Assembly: GCA_946122785.1 (NCBI GenBank)
Contig: CAMGYJ010000007.1
Coordinates: 35,675,587 to 35,739,586, forward strand
Reading direction: 5' to 3'
Origin: Linum tenue
Lineage: Eukaryota > Streptophyta > Magnoliopsida > Malpighiales > Linaceae
Length of the DNA stretch: 64,000 nucleotides
In this document: in pieces, positions 1-13,837 of the stretch
Layout: each line of letters opens with the position of its first letter
Position numbering within the stretch: position 1 is the stretch's first letter
Notes under the pieces: generated by a model
Seen by the model: only the letters and a program-made list of their open reading frames with translations
What the model was told of the DNA's origin: nothing
The model's database searches: none
Program-made: the position numbers and the translations under genes

Positions 1-3000
1 TCGTTGAAGAATAGCCTCTGTCCAAATCCATGATTTGTGGCCTTCAAAATCCAAAGAAAATGGTCTTTTGTCGTCCAAAAAATTACGAAAATGCCATTCA
101 AAAATAAATTGGCCCAAATCGATGCTTAATGGACATCCGTGGAGAATAAGATCAATAGACTTCATTATTGGTGGAGAATAGGCTCGGCCTGATTTCGTGC
201 TCTGCAGCCTCCCGAATCGAAAGAAAATGGCATTTCGGAAAAATCGCCTGAAATCTGTGATGTTACCCCCTTTGGAATCTGCCAAAAATTGACCCGGAAT
301 AAATCCGCCCAATTGGTTAGTAATGGACTTAATCATTGTTGAAAAATAGCCTCAGGCCTAATCCATGATTTGTAGACTTCAAAATCAAAAGAAAATGGCT
401 TTTCGTCGACATAAAAATTACGAAAATGCCATTCAAAAATAAATTGGCCCAAATCGGTGCTTAATGGACTTAATCATCGTTGAAGAATAGCCTCAGGCCG
501 AATCCATGATTTGTAGCCTTCAAAATCCAAAGAAAATGGTCTTTCGTGGTCCAAAAAATTACGAAAATGCCATCCGAAAATAAATTGGCCCAAATCGGCG
601 CGTAATGGACTTATCATCCGTTGAGAATAGGATCAGTAGACTTCATTATCGGTTGAGAATAGACTCGGCCTGATTCCGTGATCTGCAGACTCCAGAATCG
701 AAAGAAAATGGCATTTCGGAAAAATCGCCCGAAATCTGTAATGACCCTATTCGAATCTGCCAAAAATTGACCCAGAATAAATCCGCCCAAATCGGTGCTT
801 GATGGACTTAATCATCGTTGAAGAATAGCCTTAGGCCGAATCCGTGATTTGTAGCCTTCAAAATCCAAAGAAAATGGTCTTTCGTGGTCCAAAAAATTAC
901 GAAAATGCCATCCGAAAATAAATTGGCCCAAATCGGTGCTTAATAGATTTATCATCCGTGGAGAATAAGATCAAAAGACTTCACTATTGGTGGAGAATAG
1001 GCTCGGCCTGATTCCGTGCTCTGCGGCCTCCAGAATCGAAAGAAAATGGCATTTCGGAAAAATCGAATGAAATCTGTGATGATACCCCTTTGGAATCTGC
1101 CAAAAATTGACCCCGAATAAATCCGTCCAAATTGGTGCTGAATGGACTTAATCATCGTTAAAATATAACCTCAGGCCAAATCCGTGATTTGTAGCCTTCA
1201 AAATCAAAAGAAAATGGTCTTTCGTCGTACAAAAAATTACGAAAATGCCATCCGAAAATAAATTGGCCCAAATCGGTGCTTAATGGACTTATTATCCGTG
1301 GAGAATAAGATCAAAAGACTTCATTATTGGTGGAGAATAGGCTCGAGCTGATCCCGTGCTCTGCAGCCTCCAAAATTGAAAGAAAATGGAATTTCGGAAA
1401 AATCGCCCGAAGTCTGTGATTGTATCCCTTTGGAATCTGCCAAAAATTATCCCGGAATAAATCCACCTAAATCGGTGCTTAATGGACTTAATCATCGTTG
1501 AAAAATAGTCTCAAGCAGAATCCCTGATTTGTTGCCTTCAAAATCCAAAGAAAATGGTTTTCGTCGACATAAAAATTACGAAAAATGCCATCCGAAAATA
1601 AATTTACCCAAATCGGTGCTCAATGGACTTATTATCCATGGAGAATAGGATCAGTAGACTTTATGCTTGATTATGTGATCTGCAGTCCCAGAATTGAAAG
1701 AAAATGGCATTTCAGAAAAATCGCCTGAAATCTGTGATGGTAACCCTTTGGAATCTTCCAAAAATTGACCCAGAATAAATCTGCCCAAATCGGTGCTTGA
1801 TGGACTTAATCATCGTTGAAGAATAGTCTCAGGCCAAATCCGTGATCTGTAGCCTTAAAAATCCAAAGAAAATGGTCTTTCGTGGTCCAAACAATTACGA
1901 AAATGCTATCCGAAAATAAATTGGCCCAAATCGGTGCTTAATGGACTTATCATCCGTGGAGAATAAGATCAAAAGACTTCACTATTGGTGGAGAATAGGC
2001 TCGGCCTGATTTCGTGCTCTGCAGCCTCCAGAATCGAAAGAAAATGGCATTTCGAAAAAATCGAATGAAATCTGTGATGATGCCCCTTTGGAATCTGCCA
2101 AAAATTGACCCCAAATAAATCCATCCAAATTGGTGCTTAATGGACTTAATCATCGTTAAAATATAACCTCAGGCCAAATCCGTGATTTGTAGCCTTCAAA
2201 ATCCAAAGAAAATGGTCCTTTGTCGTCCAAAAAATTACGAAAATGCCATCCAAAAATAAATTGGCCCAAATCGGTGCTTAATGGACTTGTCATCCGTGGA
2301 GAATAAGATCAAAAGACTTCATTATTGGTGGAGAATAGGCTCGGCCTGATTCCGTGCTCTGCAGCCTCCAGAATCGAAAGAAAATGGAATTTCGGAAAAA
2401 TCGCCCGAAGTCTGTGATTGTACCCCTTTGGAATCTGCCAAAAATTAACCCGGAATAAATCCGCCTAAGTCGGTGCTTAATGGACTTAATCATCGTTGAA
2501 AAATAGTCTCAAGTCGAATCCGTGATTTGTAGCCTTCAAAATCCAAAGAAAATGGTTTTCGTCGACATAAAAATTACGAAAAATGCCATCCGAAAATAAA
2601 TTCGCCCAAATCGGTGCTCAATGGACTTATTATCCATGGAGAATAGGATTAGTAGACTTTATTATCGGTGGAGAATAGCCCCGGCGTGATTCTGTGATCT
2701 GCAGTCTCCAGAATTGAAAGAAAATGGCATTTCAGAAAAATCGCCCGAAATCTGTGATGGTAACCCTTTGGAATTTGCCAAAAATTGACCCGGAATAAAT
2801 CTGCCCAAATCGGTGCTTGATGGACTTAATCATCGTTGAAGAATAGTCTCAGGCTAAATCCGTGATCTGTAGCCTTCAAAATCCAAAGAAAATGGTCTTT
2901 CGTGGTCCAAAAAATTACGAAAATGCTATCCGAAAATAAATTGGCCCAAATCGGTGCTTAATGGACTTATCATTCGTGGAGAATAAGATCAAAAGACTTC

Positions 3001-6000
3001 ATTATTGGTGGAGAATAGGCTCGGCCTGATTTCGTGCTTTGCAGCCTCAGAATCGAAAGACAATGGCATTTCGGAAAAATCGAATGAAATCTGTGATGAT
3101 ACCTCTTTGGAATCTGCCAAAAAATGACCCAGAATAAATCCACCTAAATCGGTGCTTAATGGACTTAATCATCGTTGAAGAATAGCCTCAGGCCAAATCC
3201 GTGATTTGTAGCCTTCAAAATCCAAAGAAAATGGTCTTTCGTCGTACCAAACATTACGAAAATGCCATCCGAAAATAAATTGGCCCAAATCGGTGCTTAA
3301 TGGACTTATCATCCGTGGAGAATAAGATCAAAAGACTTCATTATTGGTGGAGAATAGGCTTGGCCTGATTCCGTGCTCTGCAGCCTTCAGAATCGAAAGA
3401 AAATGGCATTTCGGAAAAATCTAATGAAATCTGTGATATTACCCCTTTGGAATCTGCCAAAAATTGACCCAGAATAAATCCGCCCAAATCGGTGCTTAAT
3501 GGACTTAATCATCGTTGAAGAATAGCTCAGGCCAAATCCTTTATTTCTAGCCTTCAAAATCCAAAGAAAATGGTCTTTCGTCGGCCAAAAAATTACGAAA
3601 ATGCCATCCGAAAATAAATTGGCCCTAATCGGTGCTTAATGGACTTATCATCCGTGGAGAATAAGATCAAAAGACTTCATTATTGGTGGAGAATAGGCTT
3701 GGCCTGATTTCGTGCTATGCAGCCTCCAGAATCGAAAGAAAATGGCATTTCGGAAAAATCGAATGAAATCTGTGATGGTATCTTTGGAATCTGCCAAAAA
3801 TTGACCCAGAATAAATCTGCCCAAATCGGTTCTTAATGGACTTAATCATCGTTGAAGAATAGCCTTAGGCCAAATCCGTGATTTGTAGTCTTCAAAATCC
3901 AAAGAAAATGGTCTTTCGTGGTCCAAAAAATTACGAAAATGCTATCCGAAAATAAATTGGCCCAAATCGGTGCTTAATGGACTTATCATTCGTGGAGAAT
4001 AAGATCAAAAGACTTCATTATTGGTGGAGAATAGGCTCGGCCTGATTTCGTGCTCTGCAGCCTCCAGAATCGAAAGACAATGGCATTTCGGAAAAATCGA
4101 ATGAAATCTGTGATGATACCTCTTTGGAATCTGCCAAAAAATGACCCAGAATAAATCCACCTAAATCGGTGCTTAATGGACTTAATCATCGTTGAAGAAT
4201 AGCCTCAGGCCAAATCCGTGATTTGTAGCCTTCAAAATCCAAAGAAAATGGTCTTTCGTCGTCCCAAACATTACGAAAATGCCATCCGAAAATAAATTGG
4301 CCCAAATCGGTGCTTAATGGACTTATCATCCGTGGAGAATAAGATCAAAAGACTTCATTATTGGTGGAGAATAGGCTTGGCCTGATTCCGTGCTCTGCAG
4401 CCTTCAGAATCGAAAGAAAATGGCATTTCGGAAAAATCTAATGAAATCTGTGATATTACCCCTTTGGAATCTGCCAAAAATTGACCCAGAATAAATCCGC
4501 CCAAATCGGTGCTTAATGGGCTTATCATCTGCGGAGAATAGGATCAATAAATTTCATTATCGGTGGAGAGGAGCCTCGGCCTGATTCCGTGATCTGCAGC
4601 CTCCAGAATTGAAAGAAAATGGCATTTAGGAAAAATCGCCTGAAATCTGTGATGGTACCCCTTTGGAATCTGCAAAAAATTGACCCAGAATAAATCCGCC
4701 CAAATCGGTGCTTAATGGAATTAATCATCGTTGAAGAATAGCCTCAAGCCGAATCCGCGATCTGCAACCTCCAGAATTAAAAGAAAATGGCTTTTTAGAA
4801 AAAACGCCTGAAATCTGTGATGGTACCCCTTTGGAATCTGCCAAAAATTGACTCGGAATAAATTCGCTCAAATAGGTGCTTAATAGACATAATCATCGGT
4901 GTAGAATAGCCTCAGGCCGAATCCGGGATCGGTAGCCATTAAAATCCTAAAAAAATGGACTTTCGTCGACCAAAAAAATTATAAAAATGCCATCTGAAAA
5001 TAAATTGGCCCAAATCGCTGCTTAATGAACTTATCATCCGTGGAGAATAGGATCAATAGACTTCATTATCGGTTGAGAATAGCCTCGGCCTGATTTCGTG
5101 ATCTGCAGCCTCCAGAATCGAAAGAAAATGGCATTTCAGAAAAATCGCTAGAAATCTGTGATGGTACCCCTTTGGAATCTGCAAAAAATTGACCCAGAAT
5201 AAATCCGCCATCGGTGCTTAAGGAATTAATCATCGTTGAAGGATAGCTCAAGCCGAAGCAGTGATCTGTAGCCTTCAAAATCGAAAGAAAATGGCCTTTC
5301 GTCGCCCAAAAAATTACGAAAATGCTATCCCAAAATAAATTTGCCCAAATCGGTGCTTAATGGGCTTATCATCCGTGGAGAATAGGATCAATAGACTTCA
5401 TTATTGGTTGAGAATAGTCTCGGCCTGATTCCGTGATCTGCAACCTCCAGAATCAAAAGAAAATGACATTTTAGAAAAAATGCCTGAAATCTGTGAAGGT
5501 ACCTCTTTGGAATCTGCAAAAAATCGACCTAGAATAAATCCTCCCAAATCAGTGCTTAATGGAATTAATCATCGTTGAAGAATAGCCTCAAGGCGAATCA
5601 GTGATCTTTAGCCTTCAAAATCAAAAGAAAATGGTTTTTCGTTGCCCAAAAAATTACCAAAATGCCATCAGAAAATAAATTTGCCCAAAACGGTGCTTAA
5701 AGGTCTTATCATCCGCGGAGAATAGGATCAATAGACTTTATTGTAGGTGGAGAATAGCCTCGGCCTGATTCCGTGATCTGAAACTCCAGAATCGAAAGAA
5801 AATGGCACTTCAGAAAAAAGGCCTGAAATCTGTGATGGTACCCCTTTGGAATCTGCCAAAAATTGACCCGGAATAAATTTGCCCAAATCGGTGCTTAATG
5901 GACTTAATCATCGTTGAAGAATAGCCTCAGGCCGAATCCGGGATTTGTAGCCATTAAAATCCTCAAAAAATGGCCTTTCGTCGCCCAAAAAATTACGAAA

Positions 6001-9000
6001 ATGCCATCCGAAAATAAATTTGCCCAACTCGGTTCTTAATGGGCTTATCATCTGCGGAGAATAGGATCAATAGACTTCATTATAGGTGGAGAATAGCCTC
6101 GGCCTGATTCCGTGATCCGCAGCCTCCAGAATCGAAAGAAAATGGCATTTAGGAAATATCGCTTGAAATATGTGTTGTTAATCCTTTGGAATCTGCAAAA
6201 AATTGACCAAGAATAAATCTGCCAAAATAGGTGCTTAATGTATTTAATCATCGGTGAAGAATAGCCTCACGCCGAATCAGTGATCTGCAGCCTTCAAAAT
6301 CCAAACAAAATGGCATTTTGTCTCCCAAAAATTTACTAAAATGCCACACGAAAATAAACTGGCCCAAATCGTTGCTTAATGGACGTATCGTCCGTTGAGA
6401 ATAGGATTAATAGACTTCCTTATCGGTAGAGAATAGCATCGGCCTGATTCCGTGATCTGCAGCCTCCAGAATCGAAAGAAAATGGCATTTCATAAATATC
6501 GCTAGAAATAAGTGATCGTACCCCTTTGGAATCTGCAAAAAATTGACCCGGAATAAATCCACCAAAATCGGTGCTTAATGGACTTAATCATCGTTGAAGA
6601 ATAGCCTCAGCCGATCCGTGATCTGTAACCTTCAAAATCCGAAGAAAATTGCCTTTCGTCGCCCAAAAATTTTTGAAAATGTCATCCAAAAATAAATTGT
6701 CCCAAATTGGTGCTTAATGGAATACATAGAGAATAGGATCAATTAACTTCATTATCTGTGGAAAATAGCCTCGGCATGATTCCATCATCTGCAGCCTCCA
6801 GAATCGAAAGAGAATGGCATTTCGGGATAATCGCCCGAAATCTATGATTGTACCACTTCGGAATCTGCCAAAAATTGATCCAGAATAAATCTACACAAAT
6901 CAGTGCAAAATGGACTTAATCATCGTTGAAGAATAGCCTAAAATGTCCTTTATCTGTAGGCTTCAAAATCCAGAGAAAATGTCCTTTCGTCGCCCAAAAA
7001 ATTACGAAATTACAATTCGAAAATAAATTGGCTCAAATCAGTGCTTAGTAGAATTATCATCCGTGGACAATAGGATCAATAGAATTCATTATCGGTGGAG
7101 AATAACCTCGCCTCATTCCGTGATCTGCCTAAAATTGACCCGGAATAAATCCGCCCAAATCGGTGCTTAATGGACTTAATCATCATTCAAGAATAGTCTC
7201 AGGCCGATTCCGTGATCTGAAGCCATCAAAATCCAAAGAAAATGGCCTTCTGTCGCCCAAAAAATTACGAAAATGCCATACGAAAATAAATTGTCTTAAA
7301 TCGGTGCTTAATGGACTTATCATCCGCTGAAAATAGAATCAATAGACTTCATTATCGAGGAAGAATAGCCTCGCCCTGATTCCGTGATATGCAGCCTCCA
7401 AAATCAAAAGAAAATGGCATTTCGGAAAAATCACCTGAAATCTGTGATGGTACCCCTTTGAAATCTGCCAAAAATTGACCCAGAATAAATCCGCCCAAAT
7501 CGGTGATTAATTGACTTAATCATCGTAGTAGAACAGACTTAGGCCGAATCCGTGATCTGTAGCCTTCAAAATCCAAAGAAAATGGTCTTTCGTGGTCCAA
7601 AAAATTACGAAAATGCCATCCGAAAATAAATTGGCCCAAATCGGTGCTTAATGGACTTCTCATCCGTGGAGAATAGGAACAATAGACTTCATTATCGTTG
7701 GAGAATAGGCTCAGCCTGATTGCGTGATCTGCAGACTCCAAAATAGAAAGAAAATGGCATTTCGCAAAAATCGCCCGAAATCTGTGATGGTACCCAAAAA
7801 CAAATTGGCCCAAATTGGACTTAATCATCGTTGAAGAATAATTTCAAGCCGAATCCGTGATCTGTAGCCTAAAAAATCCAAAGAAAAAGGCCTTTCGTCG
7901 CTCAAAAAATTAGGTAAATGCCATACGAAAATAAATTGGCCCAAATCGGTGCTTAATGGACTTATCATCCGAGGAGAATCGAAACAATAGACTTCATTAT
8001 CGGTGGAGAATTGCCTAGGCCTAATTCCGTGATCTGCTGCCTCCAAAATAAAAAGAAAATGGCATTTCGGAAAAATCACCCAAAATCTTGATGGTACTCC
8101 GTTTGAATCTGCCAAAAATTGACGCGGAATAAATTCGCCAAATCGGTGCTAAATAGACTTAATCATCGTTGAAGAATAGCCTCATGTCGAATCCGTGATC
8201 TGTATCCTTCAAAATCCAAAGAAAATGGCCTTACGTCGGCCAAAAAATTACGAAAAATGTAATCCGAAAATAAATTTGCCAAATCAGTGCTTAATGGACA
8301 TATCGTCCGTGGAGAATAGGATCAATAGCCTTCATTATAGGTGGAGAATAGCCTCGGCCTGATTCCGTGATCTGCAGCCTCCAGAATCGAAAGAAAATGA
8401 CATTTCGCAAAAATTGCTTGAAATCTATGATAGTACCCCCCCCCCTTTGGAATCTGCCAAAAATTGACCTGGAATAAATCCGCACAAATCGGTGCTTAAT
8501 GGACTTAATCATCGTTGAAGAATAGTCTCAGGGCGAATCCGTGATCTGAAGCCTTCAAAATCCAAAGAAAATTGTCTTTCGTAGCCCAAAAAATTAGGAA
8601 AATGCCATATGAAAACAAATTGGCCAAAATCGGTGCTTAATGGACTTATCATTCGTGGAGAATAGAAACAATAGACTTCATTATCGGTGGGGAATAGCCT
8701 AGCCCTGATTCCGTGATCTGCAGCCTCCAGAATCGAAAGAAAATAGCATTTCGGAAAAATCGCCTGAAATAAGTGTTGGTAGAATTTGCCAAAAATTGAC
8801 CAGGAATAAATCCGACAAATCTGTGCTTAATGGACTTAATCATTGTTGAAAAATAGCCTCAGGCCGAATCCGTGATCTGTAGCCTTCAAAATCCAAAGAA
8901 AATAACCTTTCGTCGCTCATAAAATTACGAAAAATGTCATCAGTAAATAAATTGGCCAAATCCGTGCTTAATGGTCTTATCGTCCGTGGAGAATAGAATC

Positions 9001-12000
9001 TATAGACTTCATTATCGGTGGAGAATAGCCTCGGCCTGATTCCGTGATCTGCAGACTCTAAAATCGAAAGAAAATGACATTTCGGAAAAATCGTCTGAAA
9101 TCTATGATGGTACCCCCTTTGAAATCTGCCAAAAATTGACCTAGAATAAATCCGCCCAAATCGGTGCTTAATGGACTTTATCATCGTTGAAGAATAGCCT
9201 CACGCCGAATCCGTGATCTGCAGCCTCCAGAATGAAAAGAAAATGGAATTTCGGAAAAATCACCTGAAATCTGTGATGGTACCCCTTTGGAATCTTCCAA
9301 AAATTGACCCGGAATAAATTCACACAAATCGGTGCTTAATGGACTTAATCATCATTGAAGAATAGCCTTAGTCCGAATCAGTGATATGTAGCCTTCAAAA
9401 TCCAAAGAAAATGGCCTTTCGTCGCCAAAAAAATTACGAAAAATGTCATCCGAAAATAAATTGGCCAAATCGGAGCTTAATGGACTTATCATCCAGTGTG
9501 AATAGAATAAATAGACTTCATTATCAGTGGAGAATAGCCTCGGCCTGATTCCGCGATCTACAGCCTCCAAAATCAAAAGAAAATGGCATTTCGGAAAAAT
9601 CACCAGAAATCTTTGATGGTACCCCTTTAGAATCTGCCAAAAAATGACCCATAATAAATTCACCGAAATTGGTGCTTAATTTACTTAATCATCGTTGAAG
9701 AATAGCCTCAGGCCGAAGCCGTTATCTATAGCCTTCAAAATCCAAAGAAAATTGCCTTTCGTCGCCCAAAAACTTACGAAAATGCTATCCGAAAATAAAT
9801 TGGCCCAAATCGGTGCTTAATGAACTTATCATTCGTGGAGTATAGGATCAATAGACTTTATTATCAGTGGAGAATAGCATCGGCCTGATAACGTGATCTG
9901 CAGCCTCTGGAATCAAAAGAAAATTGCATTTCGAAAAAATCGTCCGAATTTGTGATGGTACCCTTTTGGAATCTTCCAAAAATTGCCCCGGAATAAATCC
10001 GCCCAAATCGATGCTTAATCATCGTTGAAGAACAGCCTCAGGCCAAATCTGTGATTTGGAGCCTTCAAAATCCTAAGAAAATGGCCTTTCGTTTCCAAAA
10101 AAATTATGAAAATGTCATTCGAAAATAAATTGGCCCAAATCGCTGCTTAATGGACTTATCATCCGTGGAGAATACGATCAATAGACTTCAATATCGGTGG
10201 AGAATAGCCTTGGCCTGATTCCGTGATCTGCAGCCTCCAGAATCGAAAGAAAATTGCATTTCGGAAAAATCGTCCGAAATTTGTGATGGTACCCTTTTGG
10301 AATCTACCAAAAATTGACCCGGAGTAAATCCGACCAAATCGATGCTTAATGTCGCCAAAAAATTATGAAAATGTCATCCGAAAATAAATTGGCCCAAATC
10401 GGTGCTTAATGGACTTATCATCCGTGTAGAATACAATCAATAGACTTCATTATCGGTGGAGAACAGCCTCGGCCTGATTCCGTGATCTGTAGCCTCCAGA
10501 ATCGAAAGAAAATGGCAATTCGGAAAAAATGGCTATCTTCTTTGGAATCTGCCAAAAATTGACCTGGAATAAATCCACCCAAATCGGTGCTTAATCATCA
10601 TTAACGAATAGCCTCAGGCCGAATCCGTGATCTATAGCCTTCAAAATCCAAAGAAGATAGACTTTCGTCGCCCAAAAAATTACGAAAATGCCATCTGAAA
10701 ATAAATTGGCCCAAATCTGTGCTTAATGGACTTATCATACGTGGAGAATAGGATCAATAGATTTCATTATCGGTGGAGAATAGCCTCGGCCTGATGTCGT
10801 GATATGCAACCTCCAGAATCAAAAGGAAATGGCATTTCAGATAAATCGCATGAAAGCAGTGATGGTACCACTTTGGAATATGCCAAAAATTGACCCGGAA
10901 TAAATCCGTCCCAATCGGTGCTTAATGTACTAAATCATCGTTGAAGAATAGTCTTAAGGCTGAATCCGTGATCTATAGCCTTCAAAATCCAAATAATATG
11001 GCCTTTCCTCGCCCAAAAAATTACAAAAAATGTCATCCGAAAATAAATTGGCCCAAATTTGTGCTTAATGGACTTATCATCCGTGGATAATAGGATCAAT
11101 AGACTTCATTATTGGTGGAGAATAGCCTCGGCCTGATTCCATGATCTGCAGCCTCCAGAATCGAAAGTAAATGGATTTTGGTAAAAATAGCCATAAATCT
11201 GTGATGGTACCCCTTTAGAATCTGCCAAAAATTGACCCAGAATAAATCCTCCCAAAACGGTGCATAATGGACTTAATCATCGTTGAAGAACAGCTTCAGG
11301 GCGAATCCGTGATCTGTAGCCTTCAAAATCCAAAGAAAATGGTCTTTCATCGCCCAAAATATTACGAAAATGACATCCGAAAATAAATTGGCCCAAATCG
11401 GTGCTTAATGGACTTATCATCCATGGATAATAGGATCAATAGACTTTATTATCGGTAGAGAATAGCCTCAGCCGGATTTCGTAATCTGCAGCCTCCGGAA
11501 TCGAAAGAAAAAGGCATTTCGGAAAAATCGCCTGAAATCTGTGATGGTACCCCCTTTGGAATCTGTCAAAAATTGACCCGGATTAAATCCACTCAAAATG
11601 ATGCTTAATGGATTTAATCATCGTTGAAGAATAGGCTCAGGCCGAATCGGTGATCTGCAGGCTTCAAAACCAAAGAAAATGGCCTTTCATCGCCCAAATA
11701 ATACGAAAATGCCATCCGAAAGTAAATTTGCCCAAATAGGTGCTTAATGGACTTATCATCCGTGGAGAATAGGATCAATAGACTTTATTATCGGTGGAGA
11801 ATAGCCTAGACCTGATTTCGTGATCTGCAGCCTCCAGAATCGAAAGAAAATTGCATATCGGAAAAATCACCCAAAATCTGTGATGGTACCCCTTTTGGAA
11901 TCTGCCAAAATTGACCAGGAATAAATCCTTCCAAATTGGTGCTTAATGCACTTAATCATCTTTAAAGAATAGCCTCAGGCCTAATCCGTGATCTGTAATA

Positions 12001-13122
12001 TTCAAAATCCAAAGAAAATGGCCTTTCGTTGGCCAAAAAATTACGAAAATGTTATCCGAAAATAAATTGACCTAAACTGTGCTTAATTGACTTATCATCC
12101 GTGGAGAATAGGATCAATAGAATTCATTATCGGGGGATAATAGCGTTGGCCTGATTCCATGATCTGCAGCCTCCAGAATTGAAAGAAAGTGGGATTTCTG
12201 AAAAATCGCCCGAAATCTGTGATGGTACCCATTGGAATCGTCCAAAAATTGACCCGGAATAAAACCGCCCAAATCGATGCTTAATGGACTTAATCATCAT
12301 TGAAGAATAGCCTCAGGCCGAATCTGTGATCTGTATCATTCAAAATCCAAAGAAAATGGCTTTTCGTTGCCCAAAAAATTACGAAAATGTCATCCGAAAA
12401 TAAATTGACCCAAATTTGTGCTTAATGGACTTATCATCCGTGGAGAATAGGATCAATAGATTTCATTATCGGTGGAGAATAGCCTCGACCTGATTTCGTG
12501 ATCTGCAGCCTCCAGAATCGAAAGAAAATGGCATTTCGGAAAAATCGCCCGAAATCTGTGATTGTACCCTTTTGGAATCGTCCAAAAATTGACCCGGAAT
12601 AAATCCGCCCAAATCGATGCTTAATGGACTTAATCATCATTGAAGAATAGCCTCAGGCCGAATTCGGGATCTGTAGCCATTAAAATCCTAAAAAATCGCC
12701 TTTTGTCGCCCAAAAAATTACTAAAATGCCATCTGAAAATAAATTGACCCAAATCGCTGCTTAATGAACTTATCATCCGTGGAGAATAGGATCAATAGAC
12801 TTCATTATCGGTGGAGAATAGCCTCGGCCTGATTCCGTGATCTGCAGCCTCTATAATCGAAAGAAAATGGCATTTCGGAGAAAGTGCCTGAAATCTGTGA
12901 TGGCGCCCCTTTGGAATCTGCAAATAATAGACCCGGAATAAATCCGCCCAAATTCGGTGCTTAATGGACTTAATCATCGTTGAAGAATAGCCTCAAGCTG
13001 AATCAGTGATCTATAGCCTTCAAAATCGAAAGAAAATGGCATTTTGTCGACCAAAAAATTACGAAAATGTCATCTGAAAATATATTGGCCCAAATCGGTG
13101 CTTAATGAAATTATCATCCGTG
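1..13122. repeat. Satellite array 1, about 339-bp period
   Basis: Continuous tandem repeat. One full period is about 339 bp, measured for example between copies of the 'tggagaatag' landmark at 12441 and 12780. Each period has a 199-bp subunit (12422 to 12620) and a 140-bp subunit (12621 to 12760). Both begin with the motif ATCGGTGCTTAATGGACTTA and share blocks such as GAATAGCCTC, GATCTG-AGCCT and AAAGAAAATGGC, so they are related to each other. The long subunit usually carries CTGCAG and GGTACC. The reading frames of about 67 codons on the minus strand follow the repeat and are probably incidental. No gene is seen in the array. Confidence 0.97.
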
Positions 13123-13822
13123 CAGAGTCCTTCAATTGAACACACAACTGAATTGAACCTCTCTGTCAGAGTCCTTAAAATCTTTTCTACAATCTTCTCA
13201 TCAGTCATTGATTCACCACAGTTTCATATGGAGTTAGCAACTTCCATAAGTCTACCAAAGTAGTCTGAGACAGATTCTCCTTCTTTCATTTCCAGAATTT
13301 CAAAACTCCTCCTAAGACTTTGCAACTGAGCTTTTGAACTCGTGCATTACCCTGGTATTTCATTTTCATAGAGTCTCGTAGTTCTTTGGAGGTACCTTTG
13401 TTGGTGATTGTCTTCAGAATCTCTTGTCTATGGAGTTGAACGGGTAGTTTTTGGATTTGAGATCCTTCAATCTGAGATCTTCCAGTGTCTTTGTTTGTTC
13501 TGCTGTGATCACAGTTCCTTCAGCAGGTTCCTGAACTCCAGTGAAAACAACTCGTCAGTAATATTTGGACCTCAGAAGATTCTCCATAAGCATGCTCCAG
13601 TGCTCATAATCCCCATCAAACTTGGGGATACAAGCTTGAGCAAAGCCACCATCACCCATCCTGTTCTTGTCTCTCACCCTGATCGAAACTCACTTTTCTC
13701 TCGGGTTTCCCAACCCAGAAAACAAACAATTTCACTCTTTCTATCTCTCTGTGCTTGACAACAACTCACTCTCTCTTCAAGCTTGAAAGCTTCTAAAAAT
13801 TTTGGTTACAATTTACTTTCGA
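13123..13822 (-). pseudogene. Truncated Copia gag relic, copy 1
   Basis: Read on the minus strand from the primer site, this gives a leader and then the start of a Ty1/copia gag of the DUF4219/UBN2 type. It includes the typical stretch IPKFDGDYEHWSMLMENLL, decoded near 13590-13660. The frame is broken by stops (for example TGA just after the LRSKYY stretch near 13558, and a TGA in the NSI region near 13230) and by frameshifts. The remains end abruptly at satellite DNA at 13122, so protease, integrase, RT and the second LTR are missing. The family role is the capsid-like protein of an LTR retrotransposon. This copy cannot be functional. Confidence 0.85.
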
Positions 13823-13834
13823 GCTCTGATACCA
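13823..13834 (-). other. Copia primer-binding site, copy 1
   Basis: The minus strand reads TGGTATCAGAGC, the standard plant Copia site complementary to initiator Met-tRNA. It lies 3 nt (TTG) inside the CA end of the adjoining LTR. Confidence 0.88.
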
Positions 13835-13837
13835 CAA

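Noticed and set aside
1..13122. Regular repeats as a CRISPR array
   Set aside because: The repeat is about 339 bp and contiguous, without constant short repeats separated by unique spacers. The setting is a plant genome.
13408..13758. Plus-strand frame of 116 residues (also at 22849)
   Set aside because: It is antisense to the Copia gag relic, whose minus-strand translation matches a known family.
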